From: Bacteroidales bacterium
GTDB lineage: Bacteria > Bacteroidota > Bacteroidia > Bacteroidales > UBA3824
Direction: 5' to 3'
Assembly (NCBI GenBank): GCA_016293845.1
Contig: JAEDDH010000003.1
Location: 1-64,000 of the forward strand
Length of the DNA stretch: 64,000 nt
Part shown: positions 40,176 through 48,287 of the stretch, piece by piece
How the letters are laid out: each line of letters starts with the position of its first letter
Numbering within the stretch: the stretch's first letter is position 1
The notes under the pieces: generated by a model
What the model saw: only the letters and a program-made list of their open reading frames with translations
What the model was told of the DNA's origin: nothing
Databases searched by the model: none
Translations under genes and position numbers: made by a program

Positions 40176-40916
40176 ATGCTTAAACTATTGTATCACATAG
40201 GGCGGTATTTTACGCTGTTAAAGAGGGTGTTCTCTAAGCCTGAACGTTGGACGGTGTTCGTCAGGCAGACAGTGCGCGAGGTCGACAAAATCGGTCTTAG
40301 TTCGATACTTATCGTCATTATTATCTCAATTTTTATGGGCGCGGTGTGCACCATTCAGATGACAGCCAACCTCGCCAACCCCATTATTCCCCGCTACCTC
40401 ATCGGCTTGGGAACACGAGAAACTATGCTTCTGGAATTTTCGTCAACCATTGTGGCTCTGATACTTTCGGGCAAAGTGGGCGGAAACATCGCAAGCGAAC
40501 TTGGCACAATGAAAGTTACCGAACAGGTTGACGCATTGGAAATTATGGGTGTCAACAGTGCAGAATACCTTATACTCCCCAAAATTGTGGCATCAATACT
40601 TTTTATTCCCCTGCTAACGGTAATATCAATGGCAGTGGGCATTTGGGGCGGATATTTGGCGGCGTTTTTTACCCCGGGAGTAACGCCTCACGAGTTTGTA
40701 ATAGGCATAACATCTTATTTTCAACCATATTACGTTACCTACTCGATAATCAAATCGGGCATATTCGCCTTTATAATATCGTCGATTTCGTCGTATCACG
40801 GATATTTTACCAACGGCGGCGCATTAGACGTAGGTCGCAGCAGCACACACGCTGTGGTGTACAGCAGTATTGTGGTATTGTTGTTCAACGTAATTCTCAC
40901 CAAATTAATGCTTTAA
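40176..40916 (+). CDS. mlaE: MlaE-type lipid ABC transporter permease
   Basis: 246 residues of the MlaE/TGD1 family. Five or so TM helices, with the conserved GMVLALQ-equivalent MGAVCTIQMTANLA and the family loop VGGNIASELGTMKVTEQVDALEIMGVNSAEYLILPK (about 107-141), which couples to the ATPase. It is part of the system that moves phospholipids between the envelope membranes. mlaF follows after 3 bp; the MCE protein MlaD is not in the window. Confidence 0.93.
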   Translation: MLKLLYHIGRYFTLLKRVFSKPERWTVFVRQTVREVDKIGLSSILIVIIISIFMGAVCTIQMTANLANPIIPRYLIGLGTRETMLLEFSSTIVALILSGKVGGNIASELGTMKVTEQVDALEIMGVNSAEYLILPKIVASILFIPLLTVISMAVGIWGGYLAAFFTPGVTPHEFVIGITSYFQPYYVTYSIIKSGIFAFIISSISSYHGYFTNGGALDVGRSSTHAVVYSSIVVLLFNVILTKLML

Positions 40917-40919
40917 GAG

Positions 40920-41684
40920 ATGATAGAGGTAAAACACGTTTTTAAAGAATTCTCAGGGCATTTGGTGCTAAACGACATCTGCACCGATTTTGAGCCGGGC
41001 AAAACCAACCTCACCATAGGTCAGAGCGGTTCGGGAAAAACAGTGTTGCTCAAATGCATAGCGGGACTGCACTCGGTATCCAAAGGCGACATTCTCTACG
41101 ACGGACGCTCGTTTTCAAATATGGACGAAAAACAGCGCAAAGAAATCCGCAAGGAGATGGGAATGGTGTTTCAAGGCGGCGCACTATTCGACAGCAACAC
41201 TGTGGAAGAAAACGTGATGTTTCCCCTCGAAATGTTCACCACTATGAGTTACGAGGAACGCCGCGAACGTGCCAACTTCTGCCTCAAACGTGTAAACATC
41301 ACCAATGCCAACGACAAATATCCGTCAGAAATTTCAGGTGGTATGCAAAAGCGTGTTGCCATTGCCCGAGCCATTGCCTTGAATCCAAAATATTTATACT
41401 GCGACGAGCCTAACTCGGGACTCGATCCCGTTACCTCAATCGTTATCGACAATCTGATTAAAGAAATCACCATCGAATACAACATCACCACCATAGTCAA
41501 CACCCACGATATGAACTCGGTGATGGAGATAGGCGACAAAATCATCTTTATCTACAAAGGTCGCAAATTTTGGCAAGGCGACAGTAGCGGCATCTTCGAC
41601 ACCGGCATCAAAGAGTTAGACGACTTTGTATTCGCCTCTTCAAGAATGAAACAGTTGCAGAAGATGTATATTTCGGGGAAATAA
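40920..41684 (+). CDS. mlaF: MlaF-type ABC ATPase
   Basis: 254 residues. Walker A GQSGSGKT (34-41), Q-loop MVFQGGALFDS (typical Mla form), signature ISGGMQKR in place of LSGGQ (about 139-146), Walker B LYCDEPNSGLDPVTS, and His switch NTHDMNSV. Energises MlaE. The gene pair ends here; downstream the sequence changes to accessory DNA and no mlaD follows, so the solute-binding partner must be encoded elsewhere. Confidence 0.94.
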   Translation: MIEVKHVFKEFSGHLVLNDICTDFEPGKTNLTIGQSGSGKTVLLKCIAGLHSVSKGDILYDGRSFSNMDEKQRKEIRKEMGMVFQGGALFDSNTVEENVMFPLEMFTTMSYEERRERANFCLKRVNITNANDKYPSEISGGMQKRVAIARAIALNPKYLYCDEPNSGLDPVTSIVIDNLIKEITIEYNITTIVNTHDMNSVMEIGDKIIFIYKGRKFWQGDSSGIFDTGIKELDDFVFASSRMKQLQKMYISGK

Positions 41685-41754
41685 AAATTTTATCAAGGTC
41701 GTTGTATATTTAAATAAATATTTCTATTTTTACCCAAAATAAATTTAGATAATT

Positions 41755-41844
41755 ATGTGCGAAACCGCTATTATATCACAGCGAATAGGCAAAATCGGAC
41801 GACGCTCGTTTGAAAGTAGGTTAAATTTTCAAACTCTACTCTGA
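41755..41844 (+). CDS. Possible 29-residue peptide
   Basis: ATG 41755 to TGA 41844: MCETAIISQRIGKIGRRSFE and nine more residues, basic. It sits at the entry of a decayed accessory patch after mlaF; it could be the intact 5' end of the broken gene that follows. No family recognised. 41685-41754 and 41845-41899 contain nothing else visible. Confidence 0.25.
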   Translation: MCETAIISQRIGKIGRRSFESRLNFQTLL

Positions 41845-41899
41845 CAACATGTCAGGCACAAAAGCGGAATAGCATCATATATATATAGGTGTTGACCCC

Positions 41900-42990
41900 C
41901 TTTTTCATTTTCCACCCTCCAAAATATTGGATGATTTCATATAGTATTTCCGTCATAAAAAACTTGAATTACCTGCCGAATCTATTCGTGGTTTTTGTGA
42001 TGTTTTTTTCCCGGCTCTTGCAAAAAACAACATTGCAGATTGTCTCAAAGGAGCAAATCATAGATGGAAAGCAGGGTACGACTTAGGGTTTGATGTGGCA
42101 AAAACCATAAAAAACGATGGGTTAAAACAAGGATTGAAACAATTTGGACATATTGTATTAACAGACTTTCCAACCAAAGATGGAATTCCAATACCCGGAT
42201 TATCAGGTCTACTAAATTGGGGAATCTTCTAAAAAAATGTGGAATCAATCCAAAATGGATGTGCTTAAATGTTAAGGACACATCCGTTGGTATTTTATGT
42301 GTGGCAGATGGTTATTTCGATATTGTGAATGCATTTAGCGGAAATTTACAGATGAATTTTGGCACATTTTGTAGTACATTTGGCCAAGGGTCTTTGGAAA
42401 TTGGAGGGGCAATACTTACAAAAAATCCTTTATTACTTGTTTCAGGAACTGAACATATAGTCGCCGGAATAGTCTCCGCTTGGAAAACTTACACCATCCA
42501 TATTGATTTCGGTGCAACATTGACATCAACATTGTTGGGATTCTTGACATCCAAATTTATATTAAAAAACGATATGCAAGAATCCGTATTAAAAGCGGCC
42601 AAAAGCGGATTGATTACAGGATTGTTTCAATTATCGGCATCCTTTGGTTATGGGGCAGCGGCAGGTGTGGCATATATGGAATATGTAAAATACTTAGCCA
42701 AACGAGATTCGGAGGCAGTTGCCAAATATATGCGTGTAGACAAGGATTGTTATGAGAGATTTATAGATGTTCTAAATAAAATTGAAGACAAAGAAGTAAG
42801 AGATGCATACATAGAATACGACAACGATATTGCGGATGATATAGTATCGAGTCAATATTCATTGATAAGTGAAGATGATATGGATTTGGCATTATCAGCA
42901 ATGAATAAACAAGAACACAAGTTAGAACCAAATGAATTAAAAAAATTAACGCAGGGAGATTTCTTGGTGAATTACTTAGAACGTGAATAA
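41900..42990 (+). pseudogene. Glycine-rich, membrane-domain protein with stop and frameshift
   Basis: In one frame: PPSKILDDFI, TAG at 41942-41944, then YFRHKKLELPAESIRGFCDV, ...ANHRWKAGYDLGFDVAKTIKND..., ending LLNWGIF-TAA at 42232. In the adjacent frame, from about 42217, the protein continues NLLKKCGINPKWMCLNVKD and stays open for 250 residues to 42990. A glycine/hydrophobic stretch (about GGAILTKNPLLLVSGTEHIVAGIVS and GLITGLFQLSASFGYGAAAGVAY) looks membrane-inserting, and the C-terminus is acidic and helical. No family recognised. A toxin-like effector is one possibility because of the membrane-active-looking middle, but this is inference. Confidence 0.45.
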
Positions 42991-43003
42991 AACTATCAAA
43001 TCT

Positions 43004-43048
43004 GGAATTTTGTGATTTTTTAGCCAAAAACAGCCGGAATTTTGTGAT
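43004..43048. repeat. 13-bp direct repeat at the ATPase 3' end
   Basis: GGAATTTTGTGAT at 43004-43016 and 43036-43048, period 32 bp, immediately beyond and touching the stop of the ATPase gene. Confidence 0.6.
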
Positions 43049-44487
43049 CACCCAAACAAATCATCCAATGTAACAGTATGTTGGAATCTGGAAAAATACA
43101 TATTGTGCTTTAAGCCGAATGTTGTAACAAGTACCATCGTTACAGATTTCTTGGTTTTGGTGGTTTCGATAAAGGTGGTAACTTTGTGACGGAGGTCGGC
43201 TTCGTAATCTTTTGATACTGAGAATATTTCGGAACAAAATTTCATCTCGCACAGGTTAATCATATTGTCGGCGCGGCTTATTACCATATCCACTTGCGCT
43301 CCATCGTGGTATTCGTCGCCCAAATAACGCCAAGGCATAAACTCGGTAAATATTCCACTGATACCCAAGGCTTTGGCTATCTGGCTACGATGCACAAAAC
43401 ATAGTTCCTCAAAGGCAAAACCAAGCCACGATTTAACTGCCGCACTCTGCTGCATTGTTGAAAAATAGTCGGTTTTGGGTGGAGTGGCGGAATCTAGAAA
43501 ATGCATCCAAAAGAGGATGAACAAATCGGTAAGTTTGTAATAAACTTCGCGTTTCGACCCCTTATAAAAGGTGTAGGGCATCACGAATCCACTCACTTCC
43601 AAGGCTTTAAGGATTTCGGATAGTCCGCCGCCAAAAGGCAACTTAGTCTTTTCTGAAATTTCCTTGCGGGTATAACCTAACCTACGAACACTTAAACATT
43701 TAAGCACCAACTTATATTTTTCGTTTTCCAAAAACTGCGACGCACACAATCGATTAAACTCATCTTTGAGGACGGCATTTTTGGCAAAAAACAGATAGTC
43801 GATATTCTGAGCCACACTCAAATCCTTTTTGAGGTACGACATATAATAAGGAACGCCACCAAGAGCCATATAAAGAATGGCTTGGTCGTAACGTCCAAAG
43901 TTTAAACCATTATTTTTATAAAAATCCTCGCACTCGTGCAACGTAAAGGCTTCGAGACAAATCTGACGTGTTATACGTCCATAAAGTCCTCCACAGTTGT
44001 TTATCAATTTATCTGAAATCCAAGTAGTTGCCGAACCACAAACTATAAGAACAAGGTTATCACAGGCATCACCAAAACCATTCCAAAAACTTTCAAAAGC
44101 GGTGATAAAACCCGAGCCCTTGGTGTCGAGCCACGGCATCTCATCGATAAAGACTACAAGTCGCTTATTTTTAGGATATTTGCTAACCAATTTGCGCAAT
44201 TCGTGAAAAGCCTCAAACCAATCTTCCGGAATATGATCTAACGTAGCACCATAGTTGGTAAGCGAGGTAGCAAAAGCAACAAGTTGTTTTTCGGCAAGTT
44301 GCGCAGGTTCCAACTCGGCAGGCGACAATGCTGTATGGTAAAAAACAAAACGGTTTTTGAAATATTCTCTAACCAAAAATGTTTTACCAATACGTCTGCG
44401 ACCATATACTACTACAAATTCTGGTCTATCAGAATTGTAAATATTTTCTAATTCACTGATTTGTTGTTCTCTACCAATTATTTTCAT
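43048..44487 (-). CDS. AAA ATPase with C-terminal PD-(D/E)XK (DUF234-type) domain
   Basis: 479 residues from ATG 44487 (MKIIGREQQISELENIY); upstream the frame passes through hairpin repeats and is not protein-like. Walker A GRRRIGKT (29-36), Walker B RLVVFIDEMPWL, and sensor VCGSATTWI. After a winged-helix part the C-terminal nuclease-like domain keeps its acidic D in AQVDMVI and the E-x-K in LCEMKF, so catalysis may be intact. Same family as the gene at 10792 though a different subgroup (longer C-terminus). Function unknown. Three tandem hairpins precede its start (44506-44654). Confidence 0.86.
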   Translation of the reverse strand: MKIIGREQQISELENIYNSDRPEFVVVYGRRRIGKTFLVREYFKNRFVFYHTALSPAELEPAQLAEKQLVAFATSLTNYGATLDHIPEDWFEAFHELRKLVSKYPKNKRLVVFIDEMPWLDTKGSGFITAFESFWNGFGDACDNLVLIVCGSATTWISDKLINNCGGLYGRITRQICLEAFTLHECEDFYKNNGLNFGRYDQAILYMALGGVPYYMSYLKKDLSVAQNIDYLFFAKNAVLKDEFNRLCASQFLENEKYKLVLKCLSVRRLGYTRKEISEKTKLPFGGGLSEILKALEVSGFVMPYTFYKGSKREVYYKLTDLFILFWMHFLDSATPPKTDYFSTMQQSAAVKSWLGFAFEELCFVHRSQIAKALGISGIFTEFMPWRYLGDEYHDGAQVDMVISRADNMINLCEMKFCSEIFSVSKDYEADLRHKVTTFIETTKTKKSVTMVLVTTFGLKHNMYFSRFQHTVTLDDLFG

Positions 44488-44505
44488 AACATACAACACA
44501 AAAAT

Positions 44506-44654
44506 ATTCTGCCACGAAGATACAAAAATTATATTTCGTGGCAAAATTCTACATAAAAATTCTGCCACGAAACGTAAAAATTTCATTTCGTGGCAGAATT
44601 TAAGCCAAAAAATTCTGCCACGAAACGCAAAAAAAATCAATTTCGTGGCAGAAT
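44506..44654. repeat. Three tandem hairpins, period 53 bp
   Basis: Left arm ATTCTGCCACGAA at 44506, 44559 and 44612 (steps exactly 53); right arm TTCGTGGCAGAAT at 44587 and 44642 and as TTCGTGGCAAAAT at 44535. Arms pair over 13 bp (12 in the first, with one mismatch). Loops differ. The array lies between the sodB stop (9 bp away) and the ATPase start (19 bp away), so it is in the leader of the ATPase. Confidence 0.92.
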
Positions 44655-44662
44655 AAGATTTT

Positions 44663-45259
44663 CTACTTTGAATAGCGTTGTTCGATAATGCTCCAATCAA
44701 CTATACTCCACAAACTCTTTAAATAGTCGGCGCGGCGGTTTTGGTAGTCAAGGTAATATGCGTGCTCCCAAACATCAAAAGTCAACAGAGGAACAAGTCC
44801 TTTTTGAATAGGATTGGCGGCATTGACCTCCTGAGTAATTACGAGCGAACCGTCGGGATTTTTGGCAAGCCATACCCAACCAGAACCAAAAAGCGTGGTG
44901 CCTTTTTGTTCAAACTCGGCCTTAAATGCGTCAAAGCTTCCAAAAGCCTTATTTACAGCATCCAAGAGTGCACCCGTGGGAGCGGATTTCTTAGGCGAAC
45001 CCGAAAACTGCAAGAAATAGAGATTGTGATTGAGAATCTGTCCTGCATTGTTGAGCACTGCGCCCGAAGCCTTGCAGACAATTTCTTCAAGTTGCATTTG
45101 AGCATATTCGGTACCCTTTACAAGTCCGTTGAGGTTTTTAACATAACCAGCGAGGTGTTTACCGTGGTGAAAAGCCACAGTTTCGGCATTGATAACGGGT
45201 TTTAAACCATCCTGAGAGTATGGGAGGTCGATAAGTGTAAAAATTTCATCCTGTGTCAT
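44663..45259 (-). CDS. sodB: Superoxide dismutase (Fe/Mn family)
   Basis: 198 residues from ATG 45259 (MTQDEIFTLIDLPYSQDGL); the frame upstream is not conserved in character. Metal ligands: His31 (FHHGKH), His in LNHNLYF (about 80), Asp in FDVWEHAYY (about 163) and His (about 167). Disproportionates superoxide in the cytosol. Family features (GSGWVWL, no signal peptide) are normal. A -7-like TACATTTG is at 45298-45291. Fe versus Mn cannot be told. Confidence 0.95.
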   Translation of the reverse strand: MTQDEIFTLIDLPYSQDGLKPVINAETVAFHHGKHLAGYVKNLNGLVKGTEYAQMQLEEIVCKASGAVLNNAGQILNHNLYFLQFSGSPKKSAPTGALLDAVNKAFGSFDAFKAEFEQKGTTLFGSGWVWLAKNPDGSLVITQEVNAANPIQKGLVPLLTFDVWEHAYYLDYQNRRADYLKSLWSIVDWSIIEQRYSK

Positions 45260-45368
45260 AGTAATCAAGTTTATATGATTTGTAACTACACAAATGTACA
45301 AAAAAAAAGAGAACGGCGATACAGATTTGGAGATTTTTTTATATTTTTACGGAGAAAAAGAAAACAAT

Positions 45369-45539
45369 ATGAGCGCACACGAATTACACTTAACGGTTAT
45401 AGACCAAATTAAGTGCCTGAATCTTAACAACACGTTTGATTTCAAACTATTAAAATCGATTCTCGGCATATTGACACATTCCGTCTACAAAAAACAGAGG
45501 CAGAGGCAGCAAATAATCCCACAAAAGCCAAAAAAATGA
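45369..45539 (+). pseudogene. Antitoxin of the broken PIN pair, frameshifted C-terminus
   Basis: 56 codons from ATG 45369: MSAHELHLTVIDQIKCLNLN, then TFDFKLLKSILGILTHSVYK; it stops after PQKPKK. A one-base slip in the A run at 45533-45537 would extend it as NDIQTDEKNAISDYLNESTK, which looks like a normal antitoxin C-terminus. Upstream partner of the PIN remnant by position. Family not assigned. Confidence 0.45.
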
Positions 45540-45593
45540 CATTCAAACTGACGAAAAAAATGCAATTTCAGACTACTTAAACGAAAGTACGAA

Positions 45594-45911
45594 GTGTGCT
45601 ACCAAAATGAACACATAATAGGCTGTTCGTCTTTGACAATTGCAAATACTGCTTACACATTAGTAGAATATGTTCCAAAAAACAAAATAATACATACATT
45701 AAGCAACTTTGTTTCTGTATGTAAAATAACCACAGTTGACGAAGAAATAATCAAATCTGCACTAAACTCTGATTTTTAGGACTTTGAAGATGGAATACAA
45801 TATTATTCGGCACTAAAAGCCGGCGCTGACATAATCATCACGCGCGATACAAAAGGGTTTGCTCCATCTACAATAACAGTGAAAACATCATCAGAAGTAT
45901 TTGACAATTAA
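45594..45911 (+). pseudogene. PIN-domain toxin, truncated and interrupted by TAG
   Basis: The readable frame begins at IIGCSSLTIANTAYTLVEYV; the N-terminal strand with the first catalytic Asp is missing. TAG at 45777-45779 follows ALNSDF, and the same frame continues DFEDGIQYYSALKAGADIII, TRDTKGF...KTSSEVFDN to TAA 45909-45911: the DFEDAIQ and TRDxxxF elements of COG5573/VapC-type PIN toxins. Two lesions. Confidence 0.75.
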
Positions 45912-45930
45912 CTCACATAATCAATTCATT

Positions 45931-47748
45931 ATGAAAAAACATCTATTATTACTTCTTCCTGCATTGGCATTGATGGCGTGCGGAGGAGGCAGTCAGGGCA
46001 ACGGAACTGACCAAAACAGCGATTCAGCAGCAATTGAAGAACAGCAACCCTCGGCACCGCTATTCAACTATGTGGAGCCGCAGGAAGAAATCGCAAAAAT
46101 CATTTGGCAAAAAATCCAAGACACCTATCCCAACGTAAAAAATCAGGTGGCTGCGGCTAAAAAATGGAAGATGGACGAAGAAATAGGCAACTATTTCAAC
46201 GGCGCATCGCAAAAAGAACGCTACCCACAGAAAACCCGAATGATATTCTACAACGTTATCGATGGCGCAGAAGGCTCGTGGGATGACCTCGTATACTACA
46301 AACTGCAATGCTATCAAAATAACGACGGTTCGTGGACGGCTTTATTCTACGATTACGAAAACAACTATGAAGAGGGGGCTTCGCTCAGGTCGTTTCTCTA
46401 CAAAGACGGAGCACTCACCGACAATTCAGCACAAACCGACATTCCCAAGACTTACGATTTAAAAGGAAATCTCGACTATACTTCTACAACGTTGATATGC
46501 GACACCATAGGCGTAACAGTGATACCTGGAAATAGTTGGCCCGTGCGCTACGATTGGAACGGCGAAAAATTCGTACAAGACCAAAAATCGGCAGTGCTCC
46601 GCAATATGATAGATTATTACGGCAACATCAGGTGGATAAGGCTCAACTACGAACCCAAAATTGAAGTTTGGCTTTCCGAAGAAGGTTGCAAGTTAGAAAA
46701 CAACGTTCTGACCAAGGCAGGCAAAAAGATTGCCGACATAGAGGTTACCGACAACCAAATTACCGCTATCAACGTCGTTAGTCCCGAGTTGGGATTTGCA
46801 CAAAAATGGGATTACTCAACAGACAACTGGGGCAGCGACCGTACCAAAGTGTACACATCCAAACCTGTCGCCGTCGGTTTTCCGATTAAGAATGTTTTTG
46901 ACAAGCCCGACGACGAACCCGAATACACCACCGAGAAAAAAGACGGCTACTATGTAGCCACTCGCCGCACATACCGCGACAAGGGCAACAAACGCGACGT
47001 GATGATTTCGTTTTACGCCAAAGACGAGAACTCTAACATCGAAAAAATCCGTCTCTATAATGCTCCTTTGCAGATAACACTCCTTTCGGATATCGAAGGC
47101 GAGGAGTCGATGCCGAACGAAATCAAGGATCTTTGGAAAAAATTCGACGCGCAATACAAAATTACAGCGGGATTGGGCGAATTTCACAACAGTTGGACAA
47201 GTCCGAGAGGCTTTTCGGCAAGGTTTTACGACAACGGCCAATATACGTCGACATCTCCCAACCAACAGATTGATATTGAGTTTAAATGGTATGCGTTCAA
47301 AAAATCCGACGGCTCGTACCTGATTCTCACACAGAAAAACGTTGACAATATCTACATTTTGCCCGACGATGAGCGAAAAGGCTTGAAACGTGAGTTTGCA
47401 CAATACCTCTACAAAGACGGCACATTCACTCAAACCGAATTTGACCTTCCGCAAACCACAGCCGAAGACTATAAAGCAGGCAAAAAAGACAAGAAAATCA
47501 TCCCCGTGGGCAAAGAGCACATCGAAAAAGTTGGGTCTTCATTAACCGTTACCGCGCCTTTATACTCTTGGAATGACGGCTGCAAACCCGACATAAAAAT
47601 TGAATTTAACGGATTCATTCTACGCGCAGGCACAACCACATATCAAGGCTACGGAGAATTTCCAGACGATCCCTCGAACTCATATTGGTACACAACCAAT
47701 TACGAATGGAACGGCGATAAATTCGTATACAGAAATATGGATGAATAA
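45931..47748 (+). CDS. Large Bacteroidetes lipoprotein, unassigned
   Basis: 605 residues from ATG 45931. Signal peptide MKKHLLLLLPALALMACGGG with lipobox LMAC (Cys17), then a low-complexity linker. The rest shows repeated segments ending in a W-N-G-E/D-K-F-V pattern (WNGEKFVQDQ near 210 and WNGDKFVY at the C-terminus) and Y-Y-K-L-Q-C-Y-x-N-N-D-G-S-W-T, suggesting beta-rich repeats. No catalytic motif seen. Surface or periplasmic. Ends 7 bp from the convergent carbonic anhydrase gene. Confidence 0.75.
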   Translation: MKKHLLLLLPALALMACGGGSQGNGTDQNSDSAAIEEQQPSAPLFNYVEPQEEIAKIIWQKIQDTYPNVKNQVAAAKKWKMDEEIGNYFNGASQKERYPQKTRMIFYNVIDGAEGSWDDLVYYKLQCYQNNDGSWTALFYDYENNYEEGASLRSFLYKDGALTDNSAQTDIPKTYDLKGNLDYTSTTLICDTIGVTVIPGNSWPVRYDWNGEKFVQDQKSAVLRNMIDYYGNIRWIRLNYEPKIEVWLSEEGCKLENNVLTKAGKKIADIEVTDNQITAINVVSPELGFAQKWDYSTDNWGSDRTKVYTSKPVAVGFPIKNVFDKPDDEPEYTTEKKDGYYVATRRTYRDKGNKRDVMISFYAKDENSNIEKIRLYNAPLQITLLSDIEGEESMPNEIKDLWKKFDAQYKITAGLGEFHNSWTSPRGFSARFYDNGQYTSTSPNQQIDIEFKWYAFKKSDGSYLILTQKNVDNIYILPDDERKGLKREFAQYLYKDGTFTQTEFDLPQTTAEDYKAGKKDKKIIPVGKEHIEKVGSSLTVTAPLYSWNDGCKPDIKIEFNGFILRAGTTTYQGYGEFPDDPSNSYWYTTNYEWNGDKFVYRNMDE

Positions 47749-47754
47749 TACCGT

Positions 47755-48267
47755 CTACCGATACCAATCGGCATACATAGCGTAATTATCAACAATACGG
47801 TTGATTAAATCTTTTTGCAGCGTTTCGTCCACGTCCTTAATTTTTTTAGCAGGGCATCCGGCGTAAACGCTGCCTTTTTCTGTCTTGGTACCTTTGGTGA
47901 TTACGGCTCCGGCTGCCACAATGCAGTTTTCCTCTATCACGGCGTCGTCCATCACAATTGCGCCCATTCCAATAAGCACGTTGTCTTTGATAGTGCAGCC
48001 GTGCACAATGGCGTTGTGAGCAATGGAAACATTGTTGCCGACATTCAAGGGCGAAGTCTTAAATGTGGCGTGAAGGCAGGCGTTGTCTTGAATATTTACG
48101 CGGTTGCCAATGCGGATATAGTGTACGTCGCCACGGATTACGGCATTGAACCAAACATTGCAATCATCGCCCATAACCACATCGCCGATTATGGTGCAGT
48201 TGTCGGCAAGCCAAATATTTTTGCCAAACTGAGGGGTATGTCCCAAAAGGGGTTTAATAAGAGCCAT
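47755..48267 (-). CDS. Gamma-class carbonic anhydrase-like protein
   Basis: 170 residues, left-handed beta-helix hexapeptide repeats. Zinc-type ligands His66, His84 and His89 (ACLHAT, SIAHNAIVHGC) with the H84/H89 spacing of Cam; Arg45-Gly-Asp47 in VIRGDVHYI is the trimer-interface motif. YrdA/CaiE-like size, lacking the acidic loop of Cam, so carbonic anhydrase activity is uncertain. Lies 20 bp after the 860-residue gene on the same strand, so probably cotranscribed. Confidence 0.92.
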   Translation of the reverse strand: MALIKPLLGHTPQFGKNIWLADNCTIIGDVVMGDDCNVWFNAVIRGDVHYIRIGNRVNIQDNACLHATFKTSPLNVGNNVSIAHNAIVHGCTIKDNVLIGMGAIVMDDAVIEENCIVAAGAVITKGTKTEKGSVYAGCPAKKIKDVDETLQKDLINRIVDNYAMYADWYR

Positions 48268-48287
48268 TATTATATAAGGTGTAAGAA

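Noticed and set aside
41685..41900. mlaD (MCE protein) downstream of mlaEF
   Set aside because: No MCE-like frame in any reading frame; sequence switches to accessory DNA.
44488..44700. N-terminal extension of the 43048 ATPase to 44700
   Set aside because: The extra residues come from translating the three hairpin repeats and the end of sodB; the conserved start is MKIIGREQQ at 44487.
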